The notes beneath the pieces are model-generated. The model made no database searches and had not been told where the DNA came from. It saw nothing but the letters and a program-made list of their open reading frames with translations. A program made the translations under genes and the position numbers. Shown piece by piece: positions 50,569 to 59,547 of a stretch of 64,000 nt of DNA. This DNA comes from Candidatus Nitrosomarinus catalina (GTDB taxonomy: Archaea; Thermoproteota; Nitrososphaeria; Nitrososphaerales; Nitrosopumilaceae), in contig NZ_CP021324.1 of NCBI RefSeq assembly GCF_002156965.1, forward strand, positions 344,988 through 408,987, written 5' to 3'. The first letter of the stretch is position 1; each line of letters begins with the position of its first letter.

Positions 50569-51021
50569 ATGTTGAGCATTCAAATCCTTCAATATGAGTT
50601 TCTAGGACCAATACCTCTATCAGAATGGGGTCCTCCAATGGAAAAATTAGTTTATTTGATCTTATCCAGAAACAAAGATAAATTTGACATGGTCTATGTT
50701 GGGGATTGTCAAAAAACTGATGAAAAATCATTTTTTACATCTCATGAGCAATTCAAGTGCTGGTTACAAAAATCTGGCTCTGAACAATCCTTGTATCTTG
50801 CAATTTTTCCAATGTTTGAATCAAGTGAAGAAAAACGTCATAATGTAATTCAAAAGATTATTGCTCAATACAAACCTCCATGTAATAATGATGATATTTC
50901 TGAACCAAAACCTGATTATGTTGTAAGGGTTTCAGATGACTCCGATAAAGATTCAGATGACTCCGATAAAGATTCAGATGACTCCGATAAAGATTCAAAG
51001 GAATTAAACAAAGATGAATAA
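50569..51021 (+). CDS. unknown protein with acidic repeat tail (150 aa)
   Basis: Residues ~1-110 form a compact alpha/beta domain (YEFLGPIPLSEWGPPMEKLV start) that I do not recognise. The end is three copies of SDDSDKD followed by a Lys/Glu tail. It starts with TTG or the equivalent at 50569. The next gene, a zinc microprotein, overlaps by 8 nt, implying co-translation. Confidence 0.7.
   Translation: MLSIQILQYEFLGPIPLSEWGPPMEKLVYLILSRNKDKFDMVYVGDCQKTDEKSFFTSHEQFKCWLQKSGSEQSLYLAIFPMFESSEEKRHNVIQKIIAQYKPPCNNDDISEPKPDYVVRVSDDSDKDSDDSDKDSDDSDKDSKELNKDE
50932..50994. repeat. 21-bp tandem repeat, three units
   Basis: Three identical 21-nt units encode an Asp/Ser-rich heptad in the C-terminal tail of the 150-residue protein. 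Confidence 0.95.
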
Positions 51022-51145
51022 TGATTCAGATAAGATTGCTTGTGCGTGCTGTGGTCACGAAATGAATTTAGAAAAAAAACTTCAAAAATCTAACTTATAC
51101 CGTTGCAGCAGTTGTGGGATTAGTGACACTAGACTTAATTCTTAA
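51014..51145 (+). CDS. zinc-ribbon microprotein (43 aa)
   Basis: A 43-residue frame starting MNNDSDKIACACCGHE, with a second pair CSSC ~22 residues later. The CxCC...CxxC arrangement is a classic zinc ribbon. It begins inside the end of the preceding gene (8-nt overlap) and ends 11 nt inside the convergent 77-residue gene. The zinc pattern makes a chance ORF unlikely. Confidence 0.7.
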   Translation: MNNDSDKIACACCGHEMNLEKKLQKSNLYRCSSCGISDTRLNS

Positions 51146-51368
51146 CTTTGTTTTGTACATCGAATAATTGTAAAGTTACCAAATCTATTGCTTTTTTCAA
51201 ATGCTGAAATTCATTAATTGAATGCATTTGACCTTCTACTAATGCTCTCATCACTTTAATTGAATTTTTTTGATAATCATCTGATGCAACAATCTCCATT
51301 CCATTTAATTTTGATAATAAATTATCCAAATCTTTAATCATTTCATCTGATGGCTTGTGTTTATCCAT
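51135..51368 (-). CDS. small helical protein (77 aa)
   Basis: A fully helical, charged protein (DEMIKDLDNLLSKLNGMEI ... FQHLKKAIDLVTLQLFDVQNKVK) that probably forms a coiled coil or helical bundle. No family recognised. Overlaps the zinc microprotein tail to tail by 11 nt. Confidence 0.6.
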   Translation of the reverse strand: MDKHKPSDEMIKDLDNLLSKLNGMEIVASDDYQKNSIKVMRALVEGQMHSINEFQHLKKAIDLVTLQLFDVQNKVKN

Positions 51369-51470
51369 ACAATGAATATTTTTATTTCGTATATGAATTG
51401 TTACTATGATTTTTTACTGTTTCCATTATTTTGAAAATATTTATCTAAACGAGATTATTGAACTATAGAT

Positions 51471-51623
51471 ATGGGATTCAAAAAAGGGATAAACAAATGT
51501 GTAGAATGTGAAAAAAAAATGTCTGAAGATCCTGATGAAACAGGAATGTGTAGTAAATGTGGCTCTGGTGCTAGAGTTGATTCAGAAATACAAAAAGAAT
51601 TAAATGATTTAGGAATTATCTAG
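51471..51623 (+). CDS. zinc-ribbon microprotein (50 aa)
   Basis: Starts MGFKKGINKCVECEKKM and has a second pair CSKC, giving a CxxC...CxxC zinc ribbon (Cys10, Cys13, Cys27, Cys30), then an acidic C-terminal helix. A TATA-like AAATATTTATC lies ~28 nt before the ATG. Function unknown. Confidence 0.7.
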   Translation: MGFKKGINKCVECEKKMSEDPDETGMCSKCGSGARVDSEIQKELNDLGII

Positions 51624-51641
51624 GAAATTTTTTCTATATAT

Positions 51642-51794
51642 TTACAATAAATCTTCATCGATTTCTTGAATTGGATTGCTATACTGAGAACATGTGCATG
51701 TTGGAATTTTACATTTTCCTAATTTTATCATTAATTTACTTTCTTTATCTGGAATATGAGCTTCATCTGTGTGATGGCATCTTTGACAATTCAT
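51642..51794 (-). CDS. Cys/His-rich microprotein (50 aa)
   Basis: Starts MNCQRCHHTDEAH and continues to KCKIPTCTCS, a Cys/His pattern suited to one or two zinc ions. It lies 20 nt downstream of the alcohol dehydrogenase stop on the same strand. ATG start, charged composition and a dense metal-ligand pattern support a real gene. Confidence 0.65.
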   Translation of the reverse strand: MNCQRCHHTDEAHIPDKESKLMIKLGKCKIPTCTCSQYSNPIQEIDEDLL

Positions 51795-51814
51795 TTTATT
51801 TCTCTATATGACCT

Positions 51815-52855
51815 CTAAATATTTGGAACCAAAACTGCACGTGCATCAATTTCTGAATCCTTCAATTTTTTTAATGCCTCGTTTGCTTTTTCCAGAGGAA
51901 ATGTTTCATAAATAACTTCAATTTCATTTTCATTACATAGTTTAATTACTTGCTCCATATCTTTTGTTGAACCAATCAATGTGCCTCTGATTGTTTTTTC
52001 TTCAAATGCAATAAATTCAGGTCTTTCCCCAATTGTTGCAATTACAATAGTTCCACCCTTCTTCACTGATTTTATTGCAGTATCTGTAACAATATCTGAT
52101 GGAGCAAAAACAATTGCTGCATCCAATAAGCCGTGTTTTTGACTTAATTTATTTAAAAATTCTTCTTGTTCTTTTGAAAATATCATTGCATCAACTGCCC
52201 CTAATCTTTTTGCAACATCTAGATGATTTTGTGATCTTGAAAATGCAATTACTTTTGTTTTCTCAATTTTTGCGAACTGTATTGCCATGTGGCCTACTCC
52301 CCCAATACCAAAAATTCCTATTTTTTTATCTAATGTTGGCTCTGCTGCTTTGACTGCTTTGTAAGCTGTAATTCCTGCACAAAATAGTGGTGCAGCATAT
52401 TCTGATTTCATTTTTTCTGGAACTTTAGTTGCAAAATCTTGTTTGACTGTAATGTATTCAGAGTATCCTCCTTTCAGGGTTTCACCGGTGATTTTTGAAG
52501 ATTCACAAAGGTACTCTTTTCCCTCTTTACAATATTGACATTCTTTACATGCTTCAAGCAATGGTGTGATTCCTGCTCTTTCTCCTATTTTGAATTTAGT
52601 TACATCTTTTCCAATTTCAATTACTTTTCCAACAACTTCGTGTCCTGGAACAATTGGTAGTGTTGCTGGAATTCCAATATGCTGCCAATCTCCTTCGATT
52701 CCATGAAGTTGTGAGTGACAAACCCCACATGCTTCAATTTTAAGTAGAATTTCATCTGATTCCTTAATTTCATGTTTATCTATTTCAGTTGATTTTAATG
52801 GATTAGTTTCAATTTTTGCACATTCTGAAAGCACCATTGCGCGCATTTTTCCCAT
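51815..52855 (-). CDS. zinc-dependent alcohol dehydrogenase (MDR family)
   Basis: A 346-residue medium-chain dehydrogenase. The catalytic zinc site is in CGVCHSQLHG and PGHEVVG, and the structural zinc site is CKECQYCKEGKEYLC (four Cys). The Rossmann motif is GIFGIGGVGHMAIQ. It resembles AdhP-like enzymes acting on primary alcohols or aldehydes. SRS in the coenzyme pocket (IAFSRSQNH) leaves NADP preference possible. It is divergent from the 76-residue protein gene, with an inverted repeat between them. Confidence 0.9.
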   Translation of the reverse strand: MGKMRAMVLSECAKIETNPLKSTEIDKHEIKESDEILLKIEACGVCHSQLHGIEGDWQHIGIPATLPIVPGHEVVGKVIEIGKDVTKFKIGERAGITPLLEACKECQYCKEGKEYLCESSKITGETLKGGYSEYITVKQDFATKVPEKMKSEYAAPLFCAGITAYKAVKAAEPTLDKKIGIFGIGGVGHMAIQFAKIEKTKVIAFSRSQNHLDVAKRLGAVDAMIFSKEQEEFLNKLSQKHGLLDAAIVFAPSDIVTDTAIKSVKKGGTIVIATIGERPEFIAFEEKTIRGTLIGSTKDMEQVIKLCNENEIEVIYETFPLEKANEALKKLKDSEIDARAVLVPNI

Positions 52856-52913
52856 AAATCAAAAATTTTTTCATTGAATTTTAACATACTGTTTTAATTT
52901 TTTTCCTCATAAA

Positions 52914-52931
52914 TTATCTCAATCAAGATAA
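52914..52931. promoter_or_regulatory. inverted repeat TTATCT-6-AGATAA between divergent promoters
   Basis: Perfect 6-bp arms with a CAATCA spacer. It directly precedes the TATA-like ATTTATTTTA (~52933-52942), which is ~26 nt before the ATG at 52963. Position and symmetry fit an operator for one or both divergent genes. Confidence 0.4.
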
Positions 52932-52962
52932 GATTTATTTTAAAAAAAGTCTCTGACATTGT

Positions 52963-53193
52963 ATGGCTGATGTTACTTCTGAGGATCGTGAACGTGTAAA
53001 GCTACTAACCTTAATTTCTTCTTCCAAACATGAGTTTGATAAATTATCTCTAGAACAATTGGCAAGACTAGAGGAACTCCTAAAGAAAAAAGATTACAGT
53101 CATGATAAAAAAGCAGACAAATCAAAATCTAAATTTCTCAAAAGAATCAATGTCCGAATTTATGAATTAACTGAGGGTAAGGGAATTTGGTGA
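52963..53193 (+). CDS. small charged helical protein (76 aa)
   Basis: Mostly helical and Lys/Glu-rich (EFDKLSLEQLARLEELLKKKDYSH), with a basic centre (KKADKSKSKFLKR). Function not recognised. Followed 46 nt later by the YyaL-like gene on the same strand. Confidence 0.65.
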   Translation: MADVTSEDRERVKLLTLISSSKHEFDKLSLEQLARLEELLKKKDYSHDKKADKSKSKFLKRINVRIYELTEGKGIW

Positions 53194-53239
53194 AACTCTT
53201 CATATCTAGGTACAAATATTCAAAACACTTTGGTAAATT

Positions 53240-55267
53240 ATGGCTGGAAATAATCTAATTCATGAAACCAGTCCTTACTTACTTCAACATGCTGATAATC
53301 CCGTTGATTGGTATGGGTGGAATGATGAAGCACTAAAAAAAGCAAAAGATGAGAACAAACCTATTTTTCTAAGTATTGGATATAGTGCATGCCATTGGTG
53401 TCATGTAATGGCACATGAATCATTTGAAAATAATGATGTTGCTGAATTTATGAATGAACATTTTGTAAACATAAAAGTTGATCGTGAAGAACGCCCTGAC
53501 ATTGATGATATTTATCAAAAAGTTTGTCAAATAGCTACTGGCCAAGGTGGTTGGCCATTGAGTATTTTTCTTACACCTGATCAAAAACCATTCTATGCTG
53601 GAACATATTTCCCTGTTTTGGATTCCTATGGACGTCCTGGATTTGGAAGTATCTGTAGACAATTAGCACAAGCATGGAAGGAGAAACCAAAAGATGTTGA
53701 AAAATCTGCAGACAGTTTTCTTTACGCATTACAGAAAACTGAAAAAATTACAACTCCTTCAAAATTAGAACGAACCTTGCTTGATGAAGCTGCAATGAAT
53801 TTATTTCAATTGGGAGATCCTACTTATGGGGGATTTGGTTCTGCTCCTAAATTTCCAAATGCTGCAAATATTTCATTTCTATTTAGATATGCAAAAATGG
53901 CAAATTTGTCAAAATTTAATGAATTTGCATTAAAAACTTTGAAAAAAATGGCAAAGGGTGGAATTTTTGATCAAATTGGGGGAGGATTCCATAGGTATTC
54001 AACTGATACAAAATGGCTAGTACCTCATTTTGAAAAAATGCTCTATGATAATGCTCTCATGCCTGTAAACTATTGCGAAGCATATCAAATTACCAAAGAC
54101 CCATTTTATCTGGATGTTTTACAAAAAACTCTTGATTTTGTTTTACGTGAAATGACTTCATCAGAGGGAGGATTTTATTCTGCTTATGATGCGGATTCTG
54201 AAGGTGTAGAAGGAAAATTTTATGTTTGGACTAAACATGAAATTAAAAAAATTCTTGGTGATGACGCTGAACTATTTTGTCTTTATTTTGACGTAACTGA
54301 TGGTGGGAATTGGGAAGGCAATAGTATTCTTTGTAATAATCTTAATGCTTCAACAATCGCATTTAATTTTGGAATATCTGAACAAAAGGTTCATGAGATT
54401 ATAGATTCTTGCTCAAAAAAATTATTAGAAGTAAGATCAAAAAGAGTTTCTCCTGGATTAGATGATAAAATTCTAGTTTCCTGGAATTCTTTGATGATAA
54501 CTGCTTTTGCAAAAGGATACCGTGTTACAAATGACATACGATATCTAAATGCTGCCAAAAATTGTATTTCCTTTATTGAAAAGAATTTGTTTGTTGATGA
54601 TAATCTATTAAGAACTTACAAAAATGGTGATGCAAAAATTAATGGTTACCTTGAAGATTATTCTTATTTTATTAATGCTTTATTGGATGTATTTGAAATT
54701 GAACCTGATCAAAAATATCTCAAACTTGGATTGAAATTGGGTAATCATTTAATTGATCATTTTTGGGACTCAGAAAACAATAGTTTCTTTATGACTTCTG
54801 ATAATCATGAAAAATTAATCATTCGTCCAAAGAGCAATTATGATTTATCTTTGCCTTCGGGAAATTCTGTTTCATCTTTTGTACTGTTAAGACTATATCA
54901 TCTATCTCAAGAACAATCTTTTCTTGATATTTCCATTAAAATTATGGAATCTCAGGCACAAATGGCCGCAGAAAACCCATTTGGATTTGGATATTTGTTA
55001 AATACTCTTTCTGTATATTTGGAAAAACCTATTGAAATAACTATTATAAATTCTGAAAATTCTGAAATTTGTACTTCTCTATTTACAAGTTATTTGCCAA
55101 GTTCTTTTATGGTGACCATTAAAAATTCTGAACAATTGAATGCCCTTTCTGATTATCCTTTCTTTTCAGGTAAATCTTTTGAAGATCAAACTTCTGTCTT
55201 CATTTGTAAAAATTTTTCTTGTTCTTTGCCATTACATACTTTAGATGAAGTAAATTCAGAACTTTAG
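53240..55267 (+). CDS. YyaL/SPATA20-type protein (DUF255 thioredoxin-like plus glycosidase-like barrel)
   Basis: A 675-residue protein. The N-terminal thioredoxin-like DUF255 domain begins with [20 protein letters not shown] and has Cys51-His-Trp-Cys54 in [15 protein letters not shown]. An (alpha/alpha)6 barrel like that of six-hairpin glycosidases follows (~170-600). The family is widespread, with unclear function. It overlaps the next, convergent gene by 4 nt. Confidence 0.92.
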   Translation: MAGNNLIHETSPYLLQHADNPVDWYGWNDEALKKAKDENKPIFLSIGYSACHWCHVMAHESFENNDVAEFMNEHFVNIKVDREERPDIDDIYQKVCQIATGQGGWPLSIFLTPDQKPFYAGTYFPVLDSYGRPGFGSICRQLAQAWKEKPKDVEKSADSFLYALQKTEKITTPSKLERTLLDEAAMNLFQLGDPTYGGFGSAPKFPNAANISFLFRYAKMANLSKFNEFALKTLKKMAKGGIFDQIGGGFHRYSTDTKWLVPHFEKMLYDNALMPVNYCEAYQITKDPFYLDVLQKTLDFVLREMTSSEGGFYSAYDADSEGVEGKFYVWTKHEIKKILGDDAELFCLYFDVTDGGNWEGNSILCNNLNASTIAFNFGISEQKVHEIIDSCSKKLLEVRSKRVSPGLDDKILVSWNSLMITAFAKGYRVTNDIRYLNAAKNCISFIEKNLFVDDNLLRTYKNGDAKINGYLEDYSYFINALLDVFEIEPDQKYLKLGLKLGNHLIDHFWDSENNSFFMTSDNHEKLIIRPKSNYDLSLPSGNSVSSFVLLRLYHLSQEQSFLDISIKIMESQAQMAAENPFGFGYLLNTLSVYLEKPIEITIINSENSEICTSLFTSYLPSSFMVTIKNSEQLNALSDYPFFSGKSFEDQTSVFICKNFSCSLPLHTLDEVNSEL

Positions 55268-55584
55268 ATTTTTTTTAAATCTACATTTATAGTATTTCCA
55301 ACTTGTGGTCTTCCCATTCCATCATATCTTGATTTTGGCATTGCAATTGTAATCTGTGTTTGTTGATATGATTTCATATTTACAGTTGGTTGAGCTTGTA
55401 ATATTGCTTCTAATAGTGGCATTACCTGTTCTTTTGTTTCTGCATCCAACTTTTTGGATACGTTTTCAATGATTAATTGTTTTTGGGAAATTGGTTCAGT
55501 TGATACGTTTTCAATTAATGTTAATTGTATTATTTGTCCATTGTCTACTATCTGTGTAATTTTGAATTCATTTGTTGCTGACAT
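55264..55584 (-). CDS. conserved-looking protein of unknown function (106 aa)
   Basis: An alpha/beta protein with alternating strands ([36 protein letters not shown]). No motif recognised. Its stop overlaps that of the YyaL-like gene tail to tail. Confidence 0.65.
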   Translation of the reverse strand: MSATNEFKITQIVDNGQIIQLTLIENVSTEPISQKQLIIENVSKKLDAETKEQVMPLLEAILQAQPTVNMKSYQQTQITIAMPKSRYDGMGRPQVGNTINVDLKKI

Positions 55585-55615
55585 AAATTATTGATTTTAT
55601 CTTAATGATTTATCT

Positions 55616-55708
55616 CTAACGAATTGAAAAATAGAGTGCAATTACGGCTGTTGCTATTGCAGCTGTTACCCCAAGACTAAAAATGATTTTACTACCGTCA
55701 ATATTCAT
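55616..55708 (-). CDS. single-helix membrane microprotein (30 aa)
   Basis: MNIDGSKIIFSLGVTAAIAT and a short end with Arg last. Nearly the whole chain is one transmembrane helix (~8-27). It lies between two minus-strand small genes. Microproteins of this form are often subunits of membrane complexes, but chance cannot be excluded at this length. Confidence 0.45.
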   Translation of the reverse strand: MNIDGSKIIFSLGVTAAIATAVIALYFSIR

Positions 55709-55799
55709 AATTTTATCATTTCATAATTCAAATTAAACTGTACTGCAATTTTCTACTATTTTTATTACATTTTTAGATATTTTTATGCCTAATTTCTTC

Positions 55800-56114
55800 T
55801 CATTCTGTTTTATCATTTGATTGATGATCTGTTTTCCTTTGAGATGAAATCGCTTTTTTGATTTCTGGTGCCTTCTGTTTTATCATTTCATTAAATTCTT
55901 TGATGTCTTCTAAACTTGCTGTTTGCTGCTGATTTTGATAAGCTTGAAGGAATCCTGAATATACACATCCTGTAATTATTCCAAATGCGGTATCTTGAAC
56001 TGATTCTATTTCTGGACGAAATTCCTCTGCAATTTCCCTATATGACTCTGATTCACTAATGTAATATTCAATTAAACTATTGATAAATTCTTTATTTTCT
56101 TTTGCGATTGTCAT
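55800..56114 (-). CDS. small helical protein (104 aa)
   Basis: All-helical, acidic first half (EFINSLIEYYISESESYREIAEEF), a glycine-containing centre (FGIITGCVYSGFL) and a basic/acidic tail. Not recognised. Confidence 0.65.
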   Translation of the reverse strand: MTIAKENKEFINSLIEYYISESESYREIAEEFRPEIESVQDTAFGIITGCVYSGFLQAYQNQQQTASLEDIKEFNEMIKQKAPEIKKAISSQRKTDHQSNDKTE

Positions 56115-56196
56115 AATCTTATTTTGATTCCTAGTTTATTTAATTATCTTTTTTTAATCTGATAAATTTATGTAAACCGAGATTTTATGTCTAGTA

Positions 56197-56514
56197 TTGT
56201 TAGAAAATTTATCTCCAGAACTTCGAAAAACTTTGAGACAAATAAAGAAACAAACTTTAGCATTACAATCTATTCGTAATCTAAATAAAATTCAAAAATC
56301 TGTATGGCTAGAAATGGCTACTCGTGAAACTGGAATCAAAGTTGATCGAATATGTTGTATCAATAAACCTGTTAATCTTACAATATTTCATGTTGGAGAT
56401 TCAAAGTCTTCTGTATTGCTTTGTAACTATCATTCTAAACAAAAATATTTTTTAAAGGATATTTTTGAAATAAAACTGTTAGATGAGAATTTGGTAAATT
56501 CTCATACTATGTAA
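56197..56514 (+). CDS. unknown protein (105 aa)
   Basis: A helical, basic N-terminal half (LRKTLRQIKKQTLALQSIRNLNKIQKS) and a beta-type second half with two adjacent cysteines and a later Cys/His (RICCINKP ... LLCNYHSK). Starts with TTG at 56197. A metal site is possible. Not recognised. Confidence 0.6.
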   Translation: MLENLSPELRKTLRQIKKQTLALQSIRNLNKIQKSVWLEMATRETGIKVDRICCINKPVNLTIFHVGDSKSSVLLCNYHSKQKYFLKDIFEIKLLDENLVNSHTM

Positions 56515-56585
56515 TTAGAGATTTATTTAATAAACTGATTTCTTTAAATTGTAATCTAAAAATACTATTAGTTCTTAGTTTTGAT

Positions 56586-56717
56586 ATGGATTTGAATGAA
56601 ATTCTTACTAAGGAGAGAGATTCCTTAAGGGATGAAAATATTGAACTTAGAAAGCGAATTCATCAACTTGAAATTTCGTTACAAAAAGCATTAGATATGC
56701 TAGAAAATGATGATTAA
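56586..56717 (+). CDS. coiled-coil microprotein (43 aa)
   Basis: MDLNEILTKERDSLRDEN followed by heptad-like spacing to the end (LRKRIHQLEISLQKALDMLE). Probably a short dimeric coiled coil. The amphipathic heptad pattern supports a real gene. Confidence 0.5.
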   Translation: MDLNEILTKERDSLRDENIELRKRIHQLEISLQKALDMLENDD

Positions 56718-56800
56718 ATTTTCATTTTCATGCCTGAAATCTTTTTCTAATTTTGTTTTCAAATAAAAGTTTAGTAACTAGTTTTAATTGAATATTTTTC

Positions 56801-57262
56801 TTGGGAACCTGGAAATTAGATTTTGAAGATGGATATTATAGAATATTTGATTCTTCTAAATTAATTACTGGGTACTTTGATCCTGATTTTGGTAATTTAT
56901 CCTCATCAGAAAATCCAGATGATGTAATTCTATCAAAAATTAAAAATCATGACAAAATATCTGGTGGAATGATAATGATTCCTCTTGTTAAATTCAAATT
57001 ATTTGATACGGATTTGAATACTAATCTATCTAATGTTCAACAAAATGTATCTCGGGTTTCTGAACATCTTCGTAAATGGGATAATTTTTTATCAAAAATA
57101 AATAATTCTTCTCACTTTGTTGGAATTTCTCATACTGATCAGGACATGTTGACAATTACATTTCCTATAAAATTCTCTAAACTGACCCCTCTTGAGAACT
57201 CTGATTTGATCAAAGAACTTTCTTCTACTTTGAAATTATTGGAAGATTCTAATTTATTATAA
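56801..57262 (+). CDS. unknown protein (153 aa)
   Basis: An alpha/beta protein beginning (M)GTWKLDFEDGYYRIFDSSK, from a TTG at 56801. The middle has a helix that could pair with a partner (NVQQNVSRVSEHLRKW). No signal peptide or recognised motif. Convergent with the following membrane protein gene. Confidence 0.6.
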   Translation: MGTWKLDFEDGYYRIFDSSKLITGYFDPDFGNLSSSENPDDVILSKIKNHDKISGGMIMIPLVKFKLFDTDLNTNLSNVQQNVSRVSEHLRKWDNFLSKINNSSHFVGISHTDQDMLTITFPIKFSKLTPLENSDLIKELSSTLKLLEDSNLL

Positions 57263-57274
57263 TGGTATTTTGAT

Positions 57275-57964
57275 CTATGGCATGTGTTCTTTTTTCCACT
57301 CTTCAGCTTTATTATTGCAATTAAACCATTCAATTTCTATTTCACTAGAATCAAATTCGCCTGATTCGTTTTTAAATTGTTCGTTGCATTGTTTTCTCAT
57401 TTTTTCTGAAACTTGTAAAACTTGTTGTGGTGATACCCCTTGTGGTTCTTCGAACTTTTCTCCTCCAACATAATGTTTTATTCCTACTTTTGCCGTTTGA
57501 AATTCAACTAATCCTAAATTCTGATACTCATATGCTTCTTGAATTAAAGTATCTGAACGAATTTTGGAGGCCTCGTTACCTGTTTTAATCCAATCAATAA
57601 ATTGTAAATCGCTTTCAAGTTGAGTTTCAGCTGACATTTTCAATAATGTGACTGAACTTTGAAATAATTCTGGTGGTGTCAATTTGTCATATTTTGATAT
57701 AGTTTCTTGAAAATTATTTATGTGCTCTTCATAAAATTTCAATAATTCTTCTTTTGAACTATCTCCTTCTTCCCATTTGGTCTTTTCAGAATAAAATTTA
57801 TTTTGAATTTCTGAAAGTTCATTCTCAATTTGACTTAATTCATTTCCAAACTGCAATCCTTTTTGTTTTGTAGTATCTGCTGAATAATTATATGCAATTA
57901 TTGCACCAATAATTATTATTGCAATACTAAGGATTATGATGTTTTGAATTTTCTTTTTCTTCAA
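57275..57964 (-). CDS. membrane-anchored coiled-coil protein (229 aa)
   Basis: A lysine-rich start, one transmembrane helix (~8-25) and a long helical extracellular region (~35-200) with heptad-like pattern (ELSQIENELSEIQNKFYSE). Two cysteines lie near the end. It overlaps the upstream 96-residue gene by 4 nt, so both are co-translated. Function unknown. Confidence 0.7.
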   Translation of the reverse strand: MKKKKIQNIIILSIAIIIIGAIIAYNYSADTTKQKGLQFGNELSQIENELSEIQNKFYSEKTKWEEGDSSKEELLKFYEEHINNFQETISKYDKLTPPELFQSSVTLLKMSAETQLESDLQFIDWIKTGNEASKIRSDTLIQEAYEYQNLGLVEFQTAKVGIKHYVGGEKFEEPQGVSPQQVLQVSEKMRKQCNEQFKNESGEFDSSEIEIEWFNCNNKAEEWKKEHMP

Positions 57965-58251
57965 AGGTAATCTACGTAATTTCCATCTTCATCTAATTTT
58001 AATTCTATAGTAAATTCTGTACCGCTGATAAATGAATCATTTCTAGTTGTTCTGACCCTTGCCACAACTAACTCATAGGGCCATATTTCTATCACAATTT
58101 CCCCTACTTTTGCTTTAGGTGTTTCTGTAATTTCCATATCTTCACGTTTTACCCCATGCCTTTCTAACATGTGAATTGAATGATCCAATAATGGTTCAGG
58201 ATTATTGTAATTTAGTACCCATACTGTTCCTTCATATTCAATTTTCTGCAA
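57961..58251 (-). CDS. unknown protein (96 aa)
   Basis: An alpha/beta protein (MQKIEYEGTVWVLNYNN ... IVIEIWPYELVVARVRTT) with no recognised motif. Its stop overlaps the start of the membrane coiled-coil gene, which suggests a functional pair. Confidence 0.6.
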   Translation of the reverse strand: MQKIEYEGTVWVLNYNNPEPLLDHSIHMLERHGVKREDMEITETPKAKVGEIVIEIWPYELVVARVRTTRNDSFISGTEFTIELKLDEDGNYVDYL

Positions 58252-58351
58252 TTTGAAACAATCCTGATTAACTCATATAACAATTATTCCTTTGTTGTCC
58301 TTTTAATCATCATAAATCCATTTTTGTCTATTTCTGATAATTTGATAAAAA

Positions 58352-59122
58352 TTATGCCCAAGAAAAGATCTTTTTAGTATTTTCTTCAATTCCAAAGAAT
58401 ATTCCTAATGTCACCCTGTCTGAATTACCTTGAATTTTCTTTACTTCGTGAAGATAATTGGGATTAATTATAACTAAATCTCCTATTTCTGATTTGATTG
58501 TATCTACCACTATGTTTTTTTTTACAATTGGATTATATCCAAATTCTACTTCTCTATGTCTCTCTAATTTTTTTTCCCATTGCTTATTGTATATTGATAA
58601 ATTTCCGCCTTTTTCTGTTTCTTGTAAGTGTAAAACACATGATAATTGTTTATTTATTTTAGATACTTGATACTCTACACCTTCATAACTTACATTGTCC
58701 TTGTGCAATGGAATTGATTTGCCATTTGTGTGTCGTCTAATAGTACATGATGCATAATTTCTATTATTTTCTTTAGTTTCTGAAACTTCATAATTAGGGA
58801 AAAATTTTGATATCGTTGTTTTAATTTTATTAATTGGATCCTCTACATTCAAAAAGATTTTTTTAAATATTTCATTTGCTTCTTCTGCACTATCAAAATA
58901 TTCTTCTTTTTTTGTGATGTAATTCATTAAAAATGGACCAATATGATTAAATTTTTTTGAATCTCTTTCAATATTCATTGTAGATATTTTTTCAATTATT
59001 TTTTGACAATCTTCTTTTTTTAAAAAATTTTTTATAACTATTGATGAATTTTTTCCATTGATTACTTTTTTAATATCTTCGTTTTTTCTTTGTTGATTTG
59101 TAATAATGATGGAATTCCACAC
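58352..59122 (-). CDS. 2-oxoglutarate/Fe(II)-dependent oxygenase
   Basis: A 256-residue protein with a double-stranded beta-helix core of the prolyl-4-hydroxylase type. The iron triad is His140, Asp142 and His225 (PLHKD ... YLHEV), and Arg236 is placed to bind the 2-oxoglutarate carboxylate. The substrate may be a protein or small molecule. It is co-transcribed with the 95-residue gene, whose stop abuts its start. Confidence 0.85.
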   Translation of the reverse strand: MWNSIIITNQQRKNEDIKKVINGKNSSIVIKNFLKKEDCQKIIEKISTMNIERDSKKFNHIGPFLMNYITKKEEYFDSAEEANEIFKKIFLNVEDPINKIKTTISKFFPNYEVSETKENNRNYASCTIRRHTNGKSIPLHKDNVSYEGVEYQVSKINKQLSCVLHLQETEKGGNLSIYNKQWEKKLERHREVEFGYNPIVKKNIVVDTIKSEIGDLVIINPNYLHEVKKIQGNSDRVTLGIFFGIEENTKKIFSWA

Positions 59123-59410
59123 TTAGTATCCCGCTGCCCCTGAATGCGATACTTTTGCAATTAAATGCCCTTCTGGTGTCTTTGAATCAATTTCACATTT
59201 TAGAAATGCGTTTACAATTACACTTTGAAGATTTTCTACTGTCCAATCTGATTTATTATCTGACAATCCTGGTAAATCCACTCCTGAGATGATGATTTTT
59301 ACAGAATCTGGATATTCATCGGAATTTCCATCTTTTCTATGAGTTACGTTTATCTGAAAACTGTCTGTTGAAATTATTTTTTGACCGTTTCCCCAAATTA
59401 TGTCTGTCAT
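59123..59410 (-). CDS. unknown protein upstream of the 2OG oxygenase (95 aa)
   Basis: A mainly beta protein (IIWGNGQKIISTDSFQINVTHRKDG) ending in SHSGAAGY. Its stop and the oxygenase start are directly adjacent. A substrate or partner of the oxygenase is conceivable but unsupported beyond position. Confidence 0.6.
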   Translation of the reverse strand: MTDIIWGNGQKIISTDSFQINVTHRKDGNSDEYPDSVKIIISGVDLPGLSDNKSDWTVENLQSVIVNAFLKCEIDSKTPEGHLIAKVSHSGAAGY

Positions 59411-59466
59411 CTTTTATCTAATTTTACAAAAATATTTTTTATATTTATTTAAAATTTAATTTTTTT

Positions 59467-59495
59467 ACTAGTGCTAATTGTCTCTAGACACTAGT
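59467..59495. terminator. hairpin followed by a T-run inside a divergent intergenic region
   Basis: ACTAGTG(CTA) pairs with (TAG)ACACTAGT: ten possible pairs with one bulged A, followed on the plus strand by TTTTTT. It looks like an intrinsic terminator, yet it lies between the starts of two divergent genes, where neither gene ends. See findings. Confidence 0.45.
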
Positions 59496-59547
59496 TTTTT
59501 ATTTCACAAATAGTAATAATTTTACCTATGTACACAGTTGATATCGT

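Noticed and set aside
58260-58313. Minus-strand C-box-like ATGATGA in the gap before the 2OG oxygenase gene's end
   Set aside because: No CTGA D box follows at a suitable distance and there is no terminal stem.
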